From Heliophilum fasciatum (GTDB taxonomy: Bacteria > Bacillota > Desulfitobacteriia > Heliobacteriales > Heliobacteriaceae), in NCBI RefSeq assembly GCF_004341395.1, contig NZ_SLXT01000006.1:93688-157687 (forward strand): 64,000 bases of DNA, written 5' to 3'. A program made the position numbers and the translations under genes. Shown one piece after another: positions 41,947-51,500 of the stretch (its first letter is position 1; each line of letters opens with the position of its first letter). A model generated the notes under the pieces. The model had not been told where the DNA came from and searched no databases. It saw only the letters and a list, made by a program, of their open reading frames with translations.

Positions 41947-43641
41947 CTGCGTACCTACCGACAAATCCCCTTGCTGCTGGCGCTCTTACTTTGGATGCTG
42001 ACCCTGCCTTCCGCCGGTTGGGCCGAGTCCAGCGCGATGACCATGGAAGGCGGCGTGGCCAACGAGTATGACTACCAGGAATACGTTTATTTGACGGGCA
42101 AACCGGTCTTGTTTCGCGGCAGCTTCAAAGTCACCGTCACCCCCAGCGGCGATACCAATACGACCAAACTGACCTATACGCTGCTCGATGAAAGCGGCAA
42201 AAACAAACTGTCCCGCAACAGCACTTATCTGGAGAAAGTGGCCGAACGGGAAGATAAAAGCCAAAGCGTGCGTACATCGCAACTGGACAAATTCAGCGAG
42301 ACCATCACCATTGACGGTGTCAAATACCAACTGGTGGACGGCCGCATCAATAAGTCCGTGCTCTACGACAAGCATCCCGTGGTCAACTACTACAGCGGCA
42401 ATTGGGAAGGACGCAAAATCTACACCGTCAACAAGGATCAAGGCCGGTTGACTGTCGACATTTCCGGCACGACCGTCGGCTACGATCACAACTGGGGGCG
42501 AACGGAGACGCAGCGCATGACCCAACTGCTGACGTACACACCGGGCATTGCGCCGAATACGACCACAACCGCCGCCGCAGCAGCCAATTCGGCAACGACA
42601 GCGCACCTGCAGACATCCTGGGAAGGACAAGTGGACACCACGATCAACCTTTCCACCGATCGCACCGTAAGCTATGCGCCCAATGAGCCCGAGGAGATCT
42701 CCTTTTTTGGTGGCTATGTGCTCAGTGAACGGGGCAGCATGGCCGGCAATGCCGAATATGACTTGCCTTATCTGGCGACGACGACGACTTCCACAACAAC
42801 AGGCAATCGCACGACCACAACGACCAATACCGTGCTCAACAACTTGGTCCGCAATCACGGCAACTTGGCCATGAGCTATACAACGGCGCCGAAAGTACAG
42901 CGCCTTTATGTGCCCAGCTATGGCGACATCCGCGGACACTGGGCCGAAGAAAGCATCCATCAAACGGCAGGCCTCAAAGCCTGGGGCGCCCCGGAAGGCT
43001 ATTTCGGACCGGCCCAACCGATCACGCGTTTGGACTTTGCCATGGCCTTTGTGCGTGCCCTCGGTGTGGCTGCGGCCGACGGACCGGCCGGCAACATTGC
43101 CTATACGGCCGGCTATCCCAATTTACCGGAGCCCGGCCAAACAGCAGCACCCAAAAAACCCGTCACGATAACGGCGAACTATAACGGGGCCACCGGTACG
43201 GCCCGGTTAAAAATCACCTTGCCGCCGCCGGAACCGGCTGCCGATGTACCGCCGAAGGCCCCGGGCTACGCTGAAGTCAAAGCGGCCGTGACCAGCCAAT
43301 TGATGAAAGGCGTCAGTGAAACCCGTTTTGATCCCTTTGGTTTGATCACCCGTGAACAGGCGGCGACGATTCTTGTCCGAGGCCTTGGATTGAAAAATCT
43401 CGCTCCGGCCGGCCAATTTGAGTTACCGTACCAAGACAGCAGTCAGATCAGTCCCTGGGCGCGCGAATCGGTTTATGTGGCCCAGCGCCTCGGCCTGATG
43501 CAAGGCGATGACTACGGACTTTTTCGACCGGCCGATCCCATATCGCGCAGCGAAGCCGCCTACCTGTTGACGAAAATGATCACCTATCTCCAGGAGGATG
43601 TAAAAGAAGGCTACCGTGATCGCCTGATGAACCTCTACTAA
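41947..43641 (+). CDS. Secreted SLH-domain protein with probable CTG start
   Basis: 564-residue protein. The frame is open from ATG 41869, but the AAAGGAGG at 41931-41938 is 8 bases before CTG 41947, and starting there gives a normal signal peptide (RTYRQIPLLLALLLWMLTLPSAGWA). An in-frame GTG at 41938 is inside the ribosome-binding site. Residues 27-320 form an unrecognised region rich in Thr, Asn and Tyr, with a Thr/Ala run near 200-215 and another near 280-300. Three C-terminal SLH domains follow: YGDIRGHWAEESI near 325, a divergent middle one near 440, and ISPWARESVYVAQRLGLMQGDD near 500. A short Ig-like insert lies between the first and second. Confidence 0.78.
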   Translation: MRTYRQIPLLLALLLWMLTLPSAGWAESSAMTMEGGVANEYDYQEYVYLTGKPVLFRGSFKVTVTPSGDTNTTKLTYTLLDESGKNKLSRNSTYLEKVAEREDKSQSVRTSQLDKFSETITIDGVKYQLVDGRINKSVLYDKHPVVNYYSGNWEGRKIYTVNKDQGRLTVDISGTTVGYDHNWGRTETQRMTQLLTYTPGIAPNTTTTAAAAANSATTAHLQTSWEGQVDTTINLSTDRTVSYAPNEPEEISFFGGYVLSERGSMAGNAEYDLPYLATTTTSTTTGNRTTTTTNTVLNNLVRNHGNLAMSYTTAPKVQRLYVPSYGDIRGHWAEESIHQTAGLKAWGAPEGYFGPAQPITRLDFAMAFVRALGVAAADGPAGNIAYTAGYPNLPEPGQTAAPKKPVTITANYNGATGTARLKITLPPPEPAADVPPKAPGYAEVKAAVTSQLMKGVSETRFDPFGLITREQAATILVRGLGLKNLAPAGQFELPYQDSSQISPWARESVYVAQRLGLMQGDDYGLFRPADPISRSEAAYLLTKMITYLQEDVKEGYRDRLMNLY

Positions 43642-43685
43642 CCGATGAACCGCTACTAATGCTTTGATTACCGGGGGGTGAACCG

Positions 43686-46238
43686 ATGAGAAGCCTACGC
43701 TTCTGGCCGGCAGGCTGGATCGGCTTTTTCCTGTTGTTCTTGGCCTTGTCCACGCCTGCCGATGCCTTAACCGTCACCAGTACCTATTTTGATAATAACG
43801 CCGTCTACACCAGCGGCGGCGCAACGCCGGAAAACATCACGACGCGGCCGACGATCCGCATCACCTTTGATCAAGACATTACCGTCCGCAATGACGCCGC
43901 TTTTCCGATCATTCCGACGGGCGGTGCCGCCAATACTTTTTCCACGAATTATAGCGTTCATGGCGGCAACACCTTGAACCTTACCTTGGTGAACAGTACT
44001 TATCTCAACTACGGCACTAACTATAGCTTGACCATCGCCAAAGATCTGGTGGCCGCCGCCGATAGCACCTTGAGCGAAGAGCAAAAGGTCTTGACCACCA
44101 ATTACACGATTCCCTTCAAGACCGTACCGCTGAGCGCTTTTGCGCCGACCAATCTCAAAGCCCGCGTGATCGGCAACGGCATTGTCGAGTGGACTTGGGA
44201 ATACAATGGCGGTTATGTGGACGGGTTTAAACTGGTAGACGGCTCTTCGACGTCGGGTTTGCTCAAAGGCGCTGTTAAGTCCGATATTCGTAAAGTGAAC
44301 GAGACCGGTTTGATCGACGGCAATAGCTATACCCGTACAATCTTCGCCTACCGTGGCAGCGATGTGAGTACGCCGATGACCGTCACCTATACGCACACGT
44401 CCCTGGCGGCACCAACCGATCTGCGGGCGGACCTTACGCGGCGCGGTGTGCACGACTTGCTGTGGACCTGGTCAGACTACGCCTATGGCTCCACCGGCTA
44501 TAACATCTACGATGCCGACGGTGACCACTTGGTCGGGCGCGTGGAAGCGGGCAGCACCAATTTCCTGGAATCCGGTTTAGAAGAAGATACACTCTACCAG
44601 CGCTATGTTCGCGCCTACCGCGCCGGTTCGGGTGTCGAAATGCCGCGGATCGGTCCACCGTCCAACGTAGCCACCGCGCGCACCTTGACTTCGTCCGGCT
44701 ATACGAACACGGGTTCGGGCTCTTCCGGCAGCACGACGGACCGCTCCCGTATTGCCGATGCGATCCAAGATGCCTTGGATGTGGGCGTATCCACTTCCGA
44801 TATTGTCAAGCTGGACGGCTCGAATATCGGTGACAGCACCGATTATCTGGTCAATACGGAAAAAAACCGCTATGTGGCCTTTACCGGTGATGCCTTTGCC
44901 GACTATACGGGCAGTATCCGCATTGCCACCAGCGACATGCAACTGCGCATTCCTTCCAAGTGGCTCGATCGCGGTGATGACACAGGCGGTTCTGTCGTGG
45001 CTGTTCGCGAATATGTGGACAACTCCTTCGCTCCGCCGGGTAAGCTGCGCATCGGTACGGCCTACGACCTTGATATTGTTCGCTACTCGAACTATTCCAA
45101 AAACGGCTATACGGCTAATACCTTTTCCAGTGATGAACCGGTGTATATTACGTTCTATTATGATTACTGGCGCACCAGTAACCCGGCATCCTTAAAGATT
45201 CATACCATTGAAAACGGCGGTTGGATCGAATTGCCCAGCGCGATCAACACGACGGACCGTTCGGTGCAGACGAAAGTAAGCCACTTCAGCCGATTTGCGT
45301 TATTCGAGACACCGGTCGGTGGTTACAGCAATACGCCGGTGGCCGGCGGTTATGCGGCGGCGCCGAGCACCGGCGCTTATCCTGGCGCACCGGGCTATGT
45401 GGGCTTTAGCCCCTATACGACCACCCCGGTCGGCTACCCGCCGGGCTTTGGCCCCGGCTACGGTCCCGGTTACAGTTACTCTACCCCCGGCTATAATCCG
45501 CAGCAATATGCCAGCGGTACGGGCCAGCCCTACAATGCATCACCCTACGCGGCCTACCCCTATGCCGGTTCGAACTACGGCTATCCCTATGCTGCCGGGT
45601 CTGCAACTGGGGCCGCCATTGGATCTCCTGTCGGGTCCTCAGCCGTCTACACCAGTACAGGTGTCACAAGCAATGTAGCGCCCCTGTCGAACTCACCGGC
45701 TTTTATTGACATCATTGGCCACTGGGCGCGGACGTCCATCGAAGCTTTGGCGGCGCGCGGACTTGTCCAAGGCACCGCACCGCGGATCTTTGAGCCTGAT
45801 AAAGCATCGACGCGGGCTGAATTTATTACTTTGCTCATGCGTGTGCAAGGCGGCGGCGATATCCCGCCGGGATCGCCCGTCTTTAATGATGTACGCGCCG
45901 ATGACTGGTTTTCCGGTCCCTTACGCGAAGCGACCCAGCGGGGTATTGTCCAGCAAGGTGACGGCTATTTCCGTCCTTATGCGGCGATTACGCGGCAGGA
46001 GATGGCCGCTTGGTTGGGACGCAGCGTCAAAAATCGTACGCTTTATGGCAACGGTCCCGACTTAAGCGCCATGAGCGATGCGGCCCGTGTCGATGAAGCG
46101 CTGCGCGCCGATGTGGCGACAGCCATGAAAAACGGCTTGATTCAAGGACGGACCGACGGCACTTTTGATCCCCTCGGTTGGACAACGCGGGCCGAAATGG
46201 CCACAGTGTTGCAAGCGTATATGGAAAAGGTGCGCTGA
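43686..46238 (+). CDS. SLH-domain protein with Ig-like, fibronectin III and Tyr/Pro/Gly-rich regions
   Basis: 850-residue secreted protein. Signal peptide to about residue 28 (TPADA). Residues 29-150 form an SbsA-type Ig-like domain (NITTRPTIRITFDQDITV). Two fibronectin III-like domains follow, about 150-240 and 240-335. After a Ser/Gly linker comes a domain of unknown type (360-540), then a low-complexity Tyr/Pro/Gly/Ala-rich stretch at about 542-645. Three SLH domains end the protein: IDIIGHWARTSIEALAARGLVQG near 675, VFNDVRADDWFSGPL near 735, and MKNGLIQGRTDGTFDPLGWTTRAEMA near 815. GGGGGGTGA precedes the ATG. It follows the previous SLH gene by 44 bases. Confidence 0.85.
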   Translation: MRSLRFWPAGWIGFFLLFLALSTPADALTVTSTYFDNNAVYTSGGATPENITTRPTIRITFDQDITVRNDAAFPIIPTGGAANTFSTNYSVHGGNTLNLTLVNSTYLNYGTNYSLTIAKDLVAAADSTLSEEQKVLTTNYTIPFKTVPLSAFAPTNLKARVIGNGIVEWTWEYNGGYVDGFKLVDGSSTSGLLKGAVKSDIRKVNETGLIDGNSYTRTIFAYRGSDVSTPMTVTYTHTSLAAPTDLRADLTRRGVHDLLWTWSDYAYGSTGYNIYDADGDHLVGRVEAGSTNFLESGLEEDTLYQRYVRAYRAGSGVEMPRIGPPSNVATARTLTSSGYTNTGSGSSGSTTDRSRIADAIQDALDVGVSTSDIVKLDGSNIGDSTDYLVNTEKNRYVAFTGDAFADYTGSIRIATSDMQLRIPSKWLDRGDDTGGSVVAVREYVDNSFAPPGKLRIGTAYDLDIVRYSNYSKNGYTANTFSSDEPVYITFYYDYWRTSNPASLKIHTIENGGWIELPSAINTTDRSVQTKVSHFSRFALFETPVGGYSNTPVAGGYAAAPSTGAYPGAPGYVGFSPYTTTPVGYPPGFGPGYGPGYSYSTPGYNPQQYASGTGQPYNASPYAAYPYAGSNYGYPYAAGSATGAAIGSPVGSSAVYTSTGVTSNVAPLSNSPAFIDIIGHWARTSIEALAARGLVQGTAPRIFEPDKASTRAEFITLLMRVQGGGDIPPGSPVFNDVRADDWFSGPLREATQRGIVQQGDGYFRPYAAITRQEMAAWLGRSVKNRTLYGNGPDLSAMSDAARVDEALRADVATAMKNGLIQGRTDGTFDPLGWTTRAEMATVLQAYMEKVR

Positions 46239-46264
46239 CCCATAAAAACCTACGGTGATGTTGG

Positions 46265-46294
46265 TTGGCAATCGAGCAGCACGCATGTTAAAAT
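46265..46294 (+). promoter_or_regulatory. Possible sigma-A promoter for csaB
   Basis: TTGGCA (46265-46270), 18-base spacer, TAAAAT (46289-46294), 37 bases before csaB. Confidence 0.6.
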
Positions 46295-46330
46295 ACGGCT
46301 AGATTTGTCAACGGGCGGGGATGAGAAGGC

Positions 46331-47413
46331 GTGAGCACAGTTGTATTATCGGGATATTTTGGCTATGAAAATGCTGGGGACGAAGCGTTGCTCAAGGCCA
46401 TGATCGCTGCGTTGCGCCGCCGGCGTCCGAACCTGGAGATCATTGTGCTCTCGGGGCAACCGGAGGCTACCGCCAAGGCTTACCAGGTGAAAGCTGTTTA
46501 TCGCTATAATCCCATTGCCGTACTTACTTCGCTGCTGCGCGCCGACCTGGTGATCAGCGGGGGAGGAAGCTTGCTTCAAGATGTGACCGGTCCCTTGACC
46601 GTACCTTATTACTTGCTCGTTGTCGCCATGGCTGCGCTGCTTGGGCGTAAAGCGATGTTTTACGCCCAAGGCATCGGCCCGGTCAATGGGCGGTTGGCCC
46701 AGTGGATGATTCGCCACGTGGCCAACCGTATTGATCTGATCACGTTGCGTGACGCTGCGTCGAGAGAGCGGCTGCAGGAGATGGGCGTAACCCGGCCGCC
46801 GGTGCATATCACGGCCGATCCGGTGTTTGCCTTGCCGCCTTGGGATGGCATTGAGGCCGGGGAACCGGCGTCGCCGCCGGAAGCGATTTTTTGCTTGCGC
46901 CGCTGGTCGGCCCACGATGCGATGGAAAAGGCCTGCATGGAACTGGCCCGGTACTTACTGGAGCGAGGCTGGCAGGTCACTTTCCTGCCGATGCATGCCC
47001 AGCAAGATGTACCGATTTCTCAGGAGATGGGCCGGCGCTTGGATCACCCGCGTGTGCGGGTGCTTGACCATGATTTGAACTTTGAACATGCCTTGCAATT
47101 AATCGCCCGCTCATCACTGATGGTCGGTGTGCGCTTGCATGCGTTGCTGTTTGCGACGCTGGTCAGTGTGCCGGTGCTGGGCATCGCCTATGATCCCAAA
47201 GTGTCCGGCTTTCTCGCCGAATTGGAACGCCCGGCTTTTGGTGACACGCATCCGTTGACTGGGGAAGGGCTGATCGCTGAAGTCCGACGTATTGAGCAAA
47301 ACATGGCGGAAGAGCGCCGCCTGGCCATGAACGGGGCGCGGCGGCTCAAAGCCAAAGCAGAACAAAATGCCATTTTGGCCATCGATCTGATGGAAGGGAG
47401 AAGGCCTGAGTGA
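46331..47413 (+). CDS. csaB: Polysaccharide pyruvyl transferase CsaB
   Basis: Adds pyruvate ketal groups to the secondary cell wall polymer, the modification that SLH domains recognise. The 360-residue protein begins STVVLSGYFGYENAGDEALL, and has VISGGGSLLQD, KAMFYAQGIGPV and GVRLHALLFA, all CsaB-family signatures. The GTG start lies 7-10 bases after GGGGATGAGAAGG. The neighbouring SLH genes make the role clear. Its last codons and stop lie in the first unit of a 21-bp tandem repeat that continues into tagA, and its TGA overlaps the tagA GTG. Confidence 0.95.
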   Translation: MSTVVLSGYFGYENAGDEALLKAMIAALRRRRPNLEIIVLSGQPEATAKAYQVKAVYRYNPIAVLTSLLRADLVISGGGSLLQDVTGPLTVPYYLLVVAMAALLGRKAMFYAQGIGPVNGRLAQWMIRHVANRIDLITLRDAASRERLQEMGVTRPPVHITADPVFALPPWDGIEAGEPASPPEAIFCLRRWSAHDAMEKACMELARYLLERGWQVTFLPMHAQQDVPISQEMGRRLDHPRVRVLDHDLNFEHALQLIARSSLMVGVRLHALLFATLVSVPVLGIAYDPKVSGFLAELERPAFGDTHPLTGEGLIAEVRRIEQNMAEERRLAMNGARRLKAKAEQNAILAIDLMEGRRPE

Positions 47414-47482
47414 ACGAGCAGAAGGCCGTAGTGAATGAGCAGAAGGCCGCAGTGAGCGGGCAGAAGGACGCAGTGAACGAGC
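47399..47482 (+). repeat. Four tandem 21-bp units across the csaB/tagA junction
   Basis: Units at 47399, 47420, 47441 and 47462 follow the consensus AGAAGGCCGCAGTGAACGAGC. Each carries AGAAGG followed 5 bases later by GTG, so each holds an SD-like sequence and an in-frame start (47410, 47431, 47452, 47473). Unit 1 codes the end of csaB. Confidence 0.9.
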
Positions 47483-48423
47483 CAACGATGACCGTCCGGG
47501 GGGCTAGTTCGCCGGCTGGGTCGGGGGAACCGCGACGGGTGAACATTCTCGGTGCCCCTGTGGACAGCCTTACGATGGAACAAGCGATTGCCAGCGTGGA
47601 AGCGTTGCTGGCTGCCGGCGGTGTGCACCATGTGGTGACGGCCAATCCGGAGATTCTCTACGGGGCGCAAACGGATACAGAATTACGACAGATTCTTCAT
47701 CAAGCATCCTTGGTAACTGCCGACGGGATTGGCGTTGTTTGGGCCGCATCGTGGCTCGGTCAGCCCGTACCAGCACGGATTACCGGGATTGACTTGATGG
47801 AGGCATTGCTGGTCCAAGCAGCCCACCGCGCTTGGCCTTGTTTTTTTCTCGGCGGTGCGCCGGGCGTGGCCGAAACGGCGGCGGCGCGCATGAGTGAGAG
47901 GCATCGGGGGCTCGTGATCGCCGGTACGCAACATGGGTATTTTGCTCCGGCGGAAGAGCCGGCGGTGATCAAGCGAATTTGTGCGGCGCAACCGAAGCTG
48001 CTTTTTGTGGGGCTGGGGGCGCCGCGGCAGGAGAAGTGGATTGCTGCGTTTGCGCGGGCGCAGGAACAGGCGCAGGCGCAGGAACAGGCTCGGCAACCGC
48101 AACGGCCGCAGTTGCAGCAACAACAGACACAACCGCGGCAGCGACAGCAACCGCAACCGCAACAGCAACCGCAACAGCAACCGCAACCGCAACAGGCGCA
48201 TCCCCGGTCGGCGATGGTCGCTATCGGCATCGGTGGCAGCATGGATGTCTTGGCCGGGAATGTTCGTCGTGCCCCGGCCTGGGTGCAGGCGGCGCACATC
48301 GAGTGGCTCTACCGGTTGCTTAGCCAGCCGAAGCGTATTGGCCGCCAATTGAAATTACCGCTTTTTGCGCTGGCTGTTATGGGTCAAAAAAATGGGCAGG
48401 GTGGGCCAAAAAGACAATTGTAG
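47410..48423 (+). CDS. tagA: WecG/TagA-family glycosyltransferase with Gln-rich insert
   Basis: GT26-family transferase; relatives add ManNAc (or a related sugar) to a lipid-linked GlcNAc to start a wall polymer. The 337-residue protein has VTANPEILYGA, ADGIGVVWAA, RITGIDLMEALL, FFLGGAPGVAE and GLGAPRQEKWIA, the conserved core. Between KWIAAFA and MVAIGIGGSMDVLAG (about residues 214-270) is a Gln/Pro/Ala-rich insert of about 55 residues not usual in the family. The N-terminus carries three copies of a 7-residue repeat (NEQKAVV-like) before the core. The GTG at 47410 overlaps the csaB stop, but any of four repeated GTGs could be used. Confidence 0.9.
   Translation: MNEQKAVVNEQKAAVSGQKDAVNEPTMTVRGASSPAGSGEPRRVNILGAPVDSLTMEQAIASVEALLAAGGVHHVVTANPEILYGAQTDTELRQILHQASLVTADGIGVVWAASWLGQPVPARITGIDLMEALLVQAAHRAWPCFFLGGAPGVAETAAARMSERHRGLVIAGTQHGYFAPAEEPAVIKRICAAQPKLLFVGLGAPRQEKWIAAFARAQEQAQAQEQARQPQRPQLQQQQTQPRQRQQPQPQQQPQQQPQPQQAHPRSAMVAIGIGGSMDVLAGNVRRAPAWVQAAHIEWLYRLLSQPKRIGRQLKLPLFALAVMGQKNGQGGPKRQL
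48055..48213 (+). repeat. Glutamine/proline-codon low-complexity tract in tagA
   Basis: CAG/CAA/CCG/CCA/CGG codons in short degenerate units, coding about 55 residues, mostly Gln with Pro, Arg and Ala. It is probably prone to slippage. Confidence 0.9.
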
Positions 48424-48536
48424 AAAAGGTTGGCCCTAAAAAATAACCCCCAAAAAGTGTATCCTAATAGATAGCCAAAAAAATCGCTACCTGCCGAGAA
48501 AGCGGCGTAAGGAGATGAACGATCATCGTAGCGAAC

Positions 48537-51500
48537 ATGCCGATTCAAGTAGCGAAAGGGAGCGCCATCGCACTTCGCGCGGTGCTTTCGCTAAGTCTGT
48601 TTCTGGTTCCGCCACTCTCTGCTGCCGCTGGGGCCGTGAGTTTGGAAGTCCCAGCGGCTACAGGGGGTCCCATAGTCGCTGGTCCGGCCGTAGGTTTGGA
48701 AGTCTCAACAGTTACAGGGAATCACGGAGTCGCTGCGGCCGTACACCCCGTCGGCCCGGTAGCGGCAGCGCCCTCTGTAGATCCGGCGACCGACAGAAGC
48801 GCTGCTCCGTCGGCCCGACAGTTGCTCAGCGACCGGGCGCGGGACATGACCGGTGCCAATGCCCTGGCTGTACCGGGCTGGCTGACTCGCATGGGCCTCA
48901 CCGGCGAAGGTGAACTGGTTGCCTTGGCTGACAGTGGCCTGGATAGCGGCAACTTAAATGATCTGCATCCGGATTTTCGTTCGGCGCCGGGACGGATTCC
49001 CCGCGTCGTGATGTTGCGTTCCTGGTCAGGTCGTGCTGTGCCGCGCGATCAAAGTGGTCATGGCACGCACATGGCCGGTTTGATCGCTGGCAGCGGCGCT
49101 GCTTCGGGCGGTAAGTACCGTGGTATGGCGCCGGGTGCCAGCTTGTATGTGCAAGATATCGTTAACGAAGCCGGCCGCGTCAGCCCGCCAGCCCGGCTCG
49201 ATGATCTTTTTTATCCGGCCTACTCCGCCGGAGCCCGCATCCACGTCGACGGTTGGGGCGGTGAAAGCAACTACCAAGACAGCAGCGCCCAGATCGATAC
49301 CTTTGTACGGCGCTATCCCGATATGTTGATCATCTATGGTGCCGGTAACAACGGCCCTCAGCCGGGTTCAGTAACGGCGGAAGGGGCCAGCAAAAATGCT
49401 TTGACTGTCGGCGCCAGTCAAAGCCCACGGCCGGCTTTTGATCAAACGTGGGTGGCACCGGATCAGCCGGTTGAACTGTCCAGTCGTGGCCCCACCAGCG
49501 ATGGGCGCATCAAACCGGAGATTCTGGCACCGGGCGATGCGTTGATTGCGCCACGAGCCCGCGATATGGCCAAAAACTTTGCGCCCAATGATGCTTATGC
49601 CCGCATGCAAGGCACGAGCATGGCCGCTGCCGTGACGGGCGGCGCGACGGCACTTTTGCGGGGGTATCTCCGTCAAAGTCCGGAGCCGCAAGGAGCTACA
49701 GGGCGGCAAAACAGCCCTGGTGAGTCAGTGGCGGGCTCCCGATCTGGCCCTTCCGTGGGTACTCGCTCCGGACTATCGGTAGGCAACCGTACTGGTCCAG
49801 AGGGGGATACTCGCCCCGGGCCATCAGCGAACCCCCCTTCCGAGCCATCCGAGGGCACCCGATCGGGACCGTCAGCAGCGTTACTGAAAGCCTTGCTGAT
49901 TAACGGCGGGCAAACACCCAGCAGTGGGCCTACTGCCGGCGGGTTGGCCGGTCTTGATATTGCTGGCACGGTCCTGGCGTTGGCCGAAAAAACCATGACC
50001 TACCGTGATGAAACGCAAGGGCTACATACAGGCGAAGAACGGCTTTATCCGATTACGATCTACCAAAGCGGCCAACCCTTAAAAATCACCTTGGCCTGGA
50101 CCGATCCGGCCGGTCGGACTGACGGTAGCACACTCGTCAATGACCTGGATGTATCGATCATCACACCGGACGGAAAAGCCCTGTACGGCAACCATTTTCT
50201 TGGCCAGGCAGGTGCCGATCGCCAAAACAACGTGGAGCATATTTATCTACCGTCGCCGCAACCGGGCACCTATCAGATCAAGGTGCGCGCCTCAGCGGTG
50301 CGCGCCTTAGGCAGTCGTGGTGCCAGGGCGGCATTGGCTCCCGAACCGTCCCAAGACTATGCACTGGTTTACGGACAAGCCGTGGAAAAACAAGTGCTTC
50401 GTGAGGGAAGCACTTCACAAGGTAAGCCGCTGCTACACTTGGACGGCGGCGGTGTACTTACACCGGAGCAAGGAAAGATCAAGTTGGCCGTTGACGGTGT
50501 GCTTGTGCCCTATAACCCGGACCAACCGCCGCTGGGCGGTGACGTCTACCATATTGACGAAGCGGTGTACATTGCGGCGCGGCGCTGGCGTCCCGCCGGC
50601 GGTGTGCAAGCCGTGAGCGATCAAGGTCAAACCATGCTGCTTGAATGTGGGCCATTGACCCGTGAAGGGGGATACTACGTAAACCCCGGCGCCCTTGTGC
50701 GGATCAACCGGCAGGCATCGACGGTGCAAGCGTTACCGACCGGTGCGGAAGTCATGGCCTGGATCAACCCTGCACGGCAAACGATTTGGCACGTCGATGG
50801 GGCCTACCGGGAAGTTCGCGGCATTTTGCAGGGAATAGATCGCCATGGGAACACCGTGCGCTTGCTGCGCGATAACCAGACCTACATGCTTGAGCCGGCC
50901 ATGATCGTCACTTATGAAGATCGGCGTATCGGTGAGAGTTCCTTACCACCGCTGGCCGTAGACGGCGCTTCGCCGTTACCGGGGATGAGCGTGCGCCTTT
51001 TGATCAGTCCCACCAGTGGCAAAGTACAGCATCTGAGCATCCAACGGGCGATTTTGCAAGGCCCTGTGCAAGCCGTTGACCCACAGGCGGGAACGATTAC
51101 CTTGGAAGATGGCAAAACCTATCCGCTGCTTGCCGGGGCGCAGGTGATTCATGATGGGCAGGCCGGCGATCTGACCCGGATCTCTCCGGGCAGTGTGCTT
51201 AGTGCGGTGGTGCTGCCCGATACCGGGACGATCATCGAGTTGCACACTTGGAGTGACGCTCAGTTGCGCTGGGGCCAGATGGCCTATCTGGGCGGGCCGC
51301 AAGCGACTTTGCTTTTTGCACCGGCGCGAGGCACAGTGCAGCACTATACCTTGGACTCGGCAACTACGGTTTGGCGCTGGGGCATGACGGTAGAGCCGGC
51401 CAACTTGCCTGAAGGTGGTTGGGGATGGCTTTATCTTACGCCACCTGTCCCGCCAGGAAGCCGCCCGCCGGAAGTGACCCCGGTTCGGTCCGCCATTGAG

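Noticed and set aside
47399..47482. CRISPR-like array.
   Set aside because: The units are head-to-tail 21-mers without spacers, and no cas gene is present in the window.
47760..48348. Cys/Arg/Leu-rich open frames around the Gln tract of tagA.
   Set aside because: They are frame-shifted or antisense readings of the CAG/CCG repeat.
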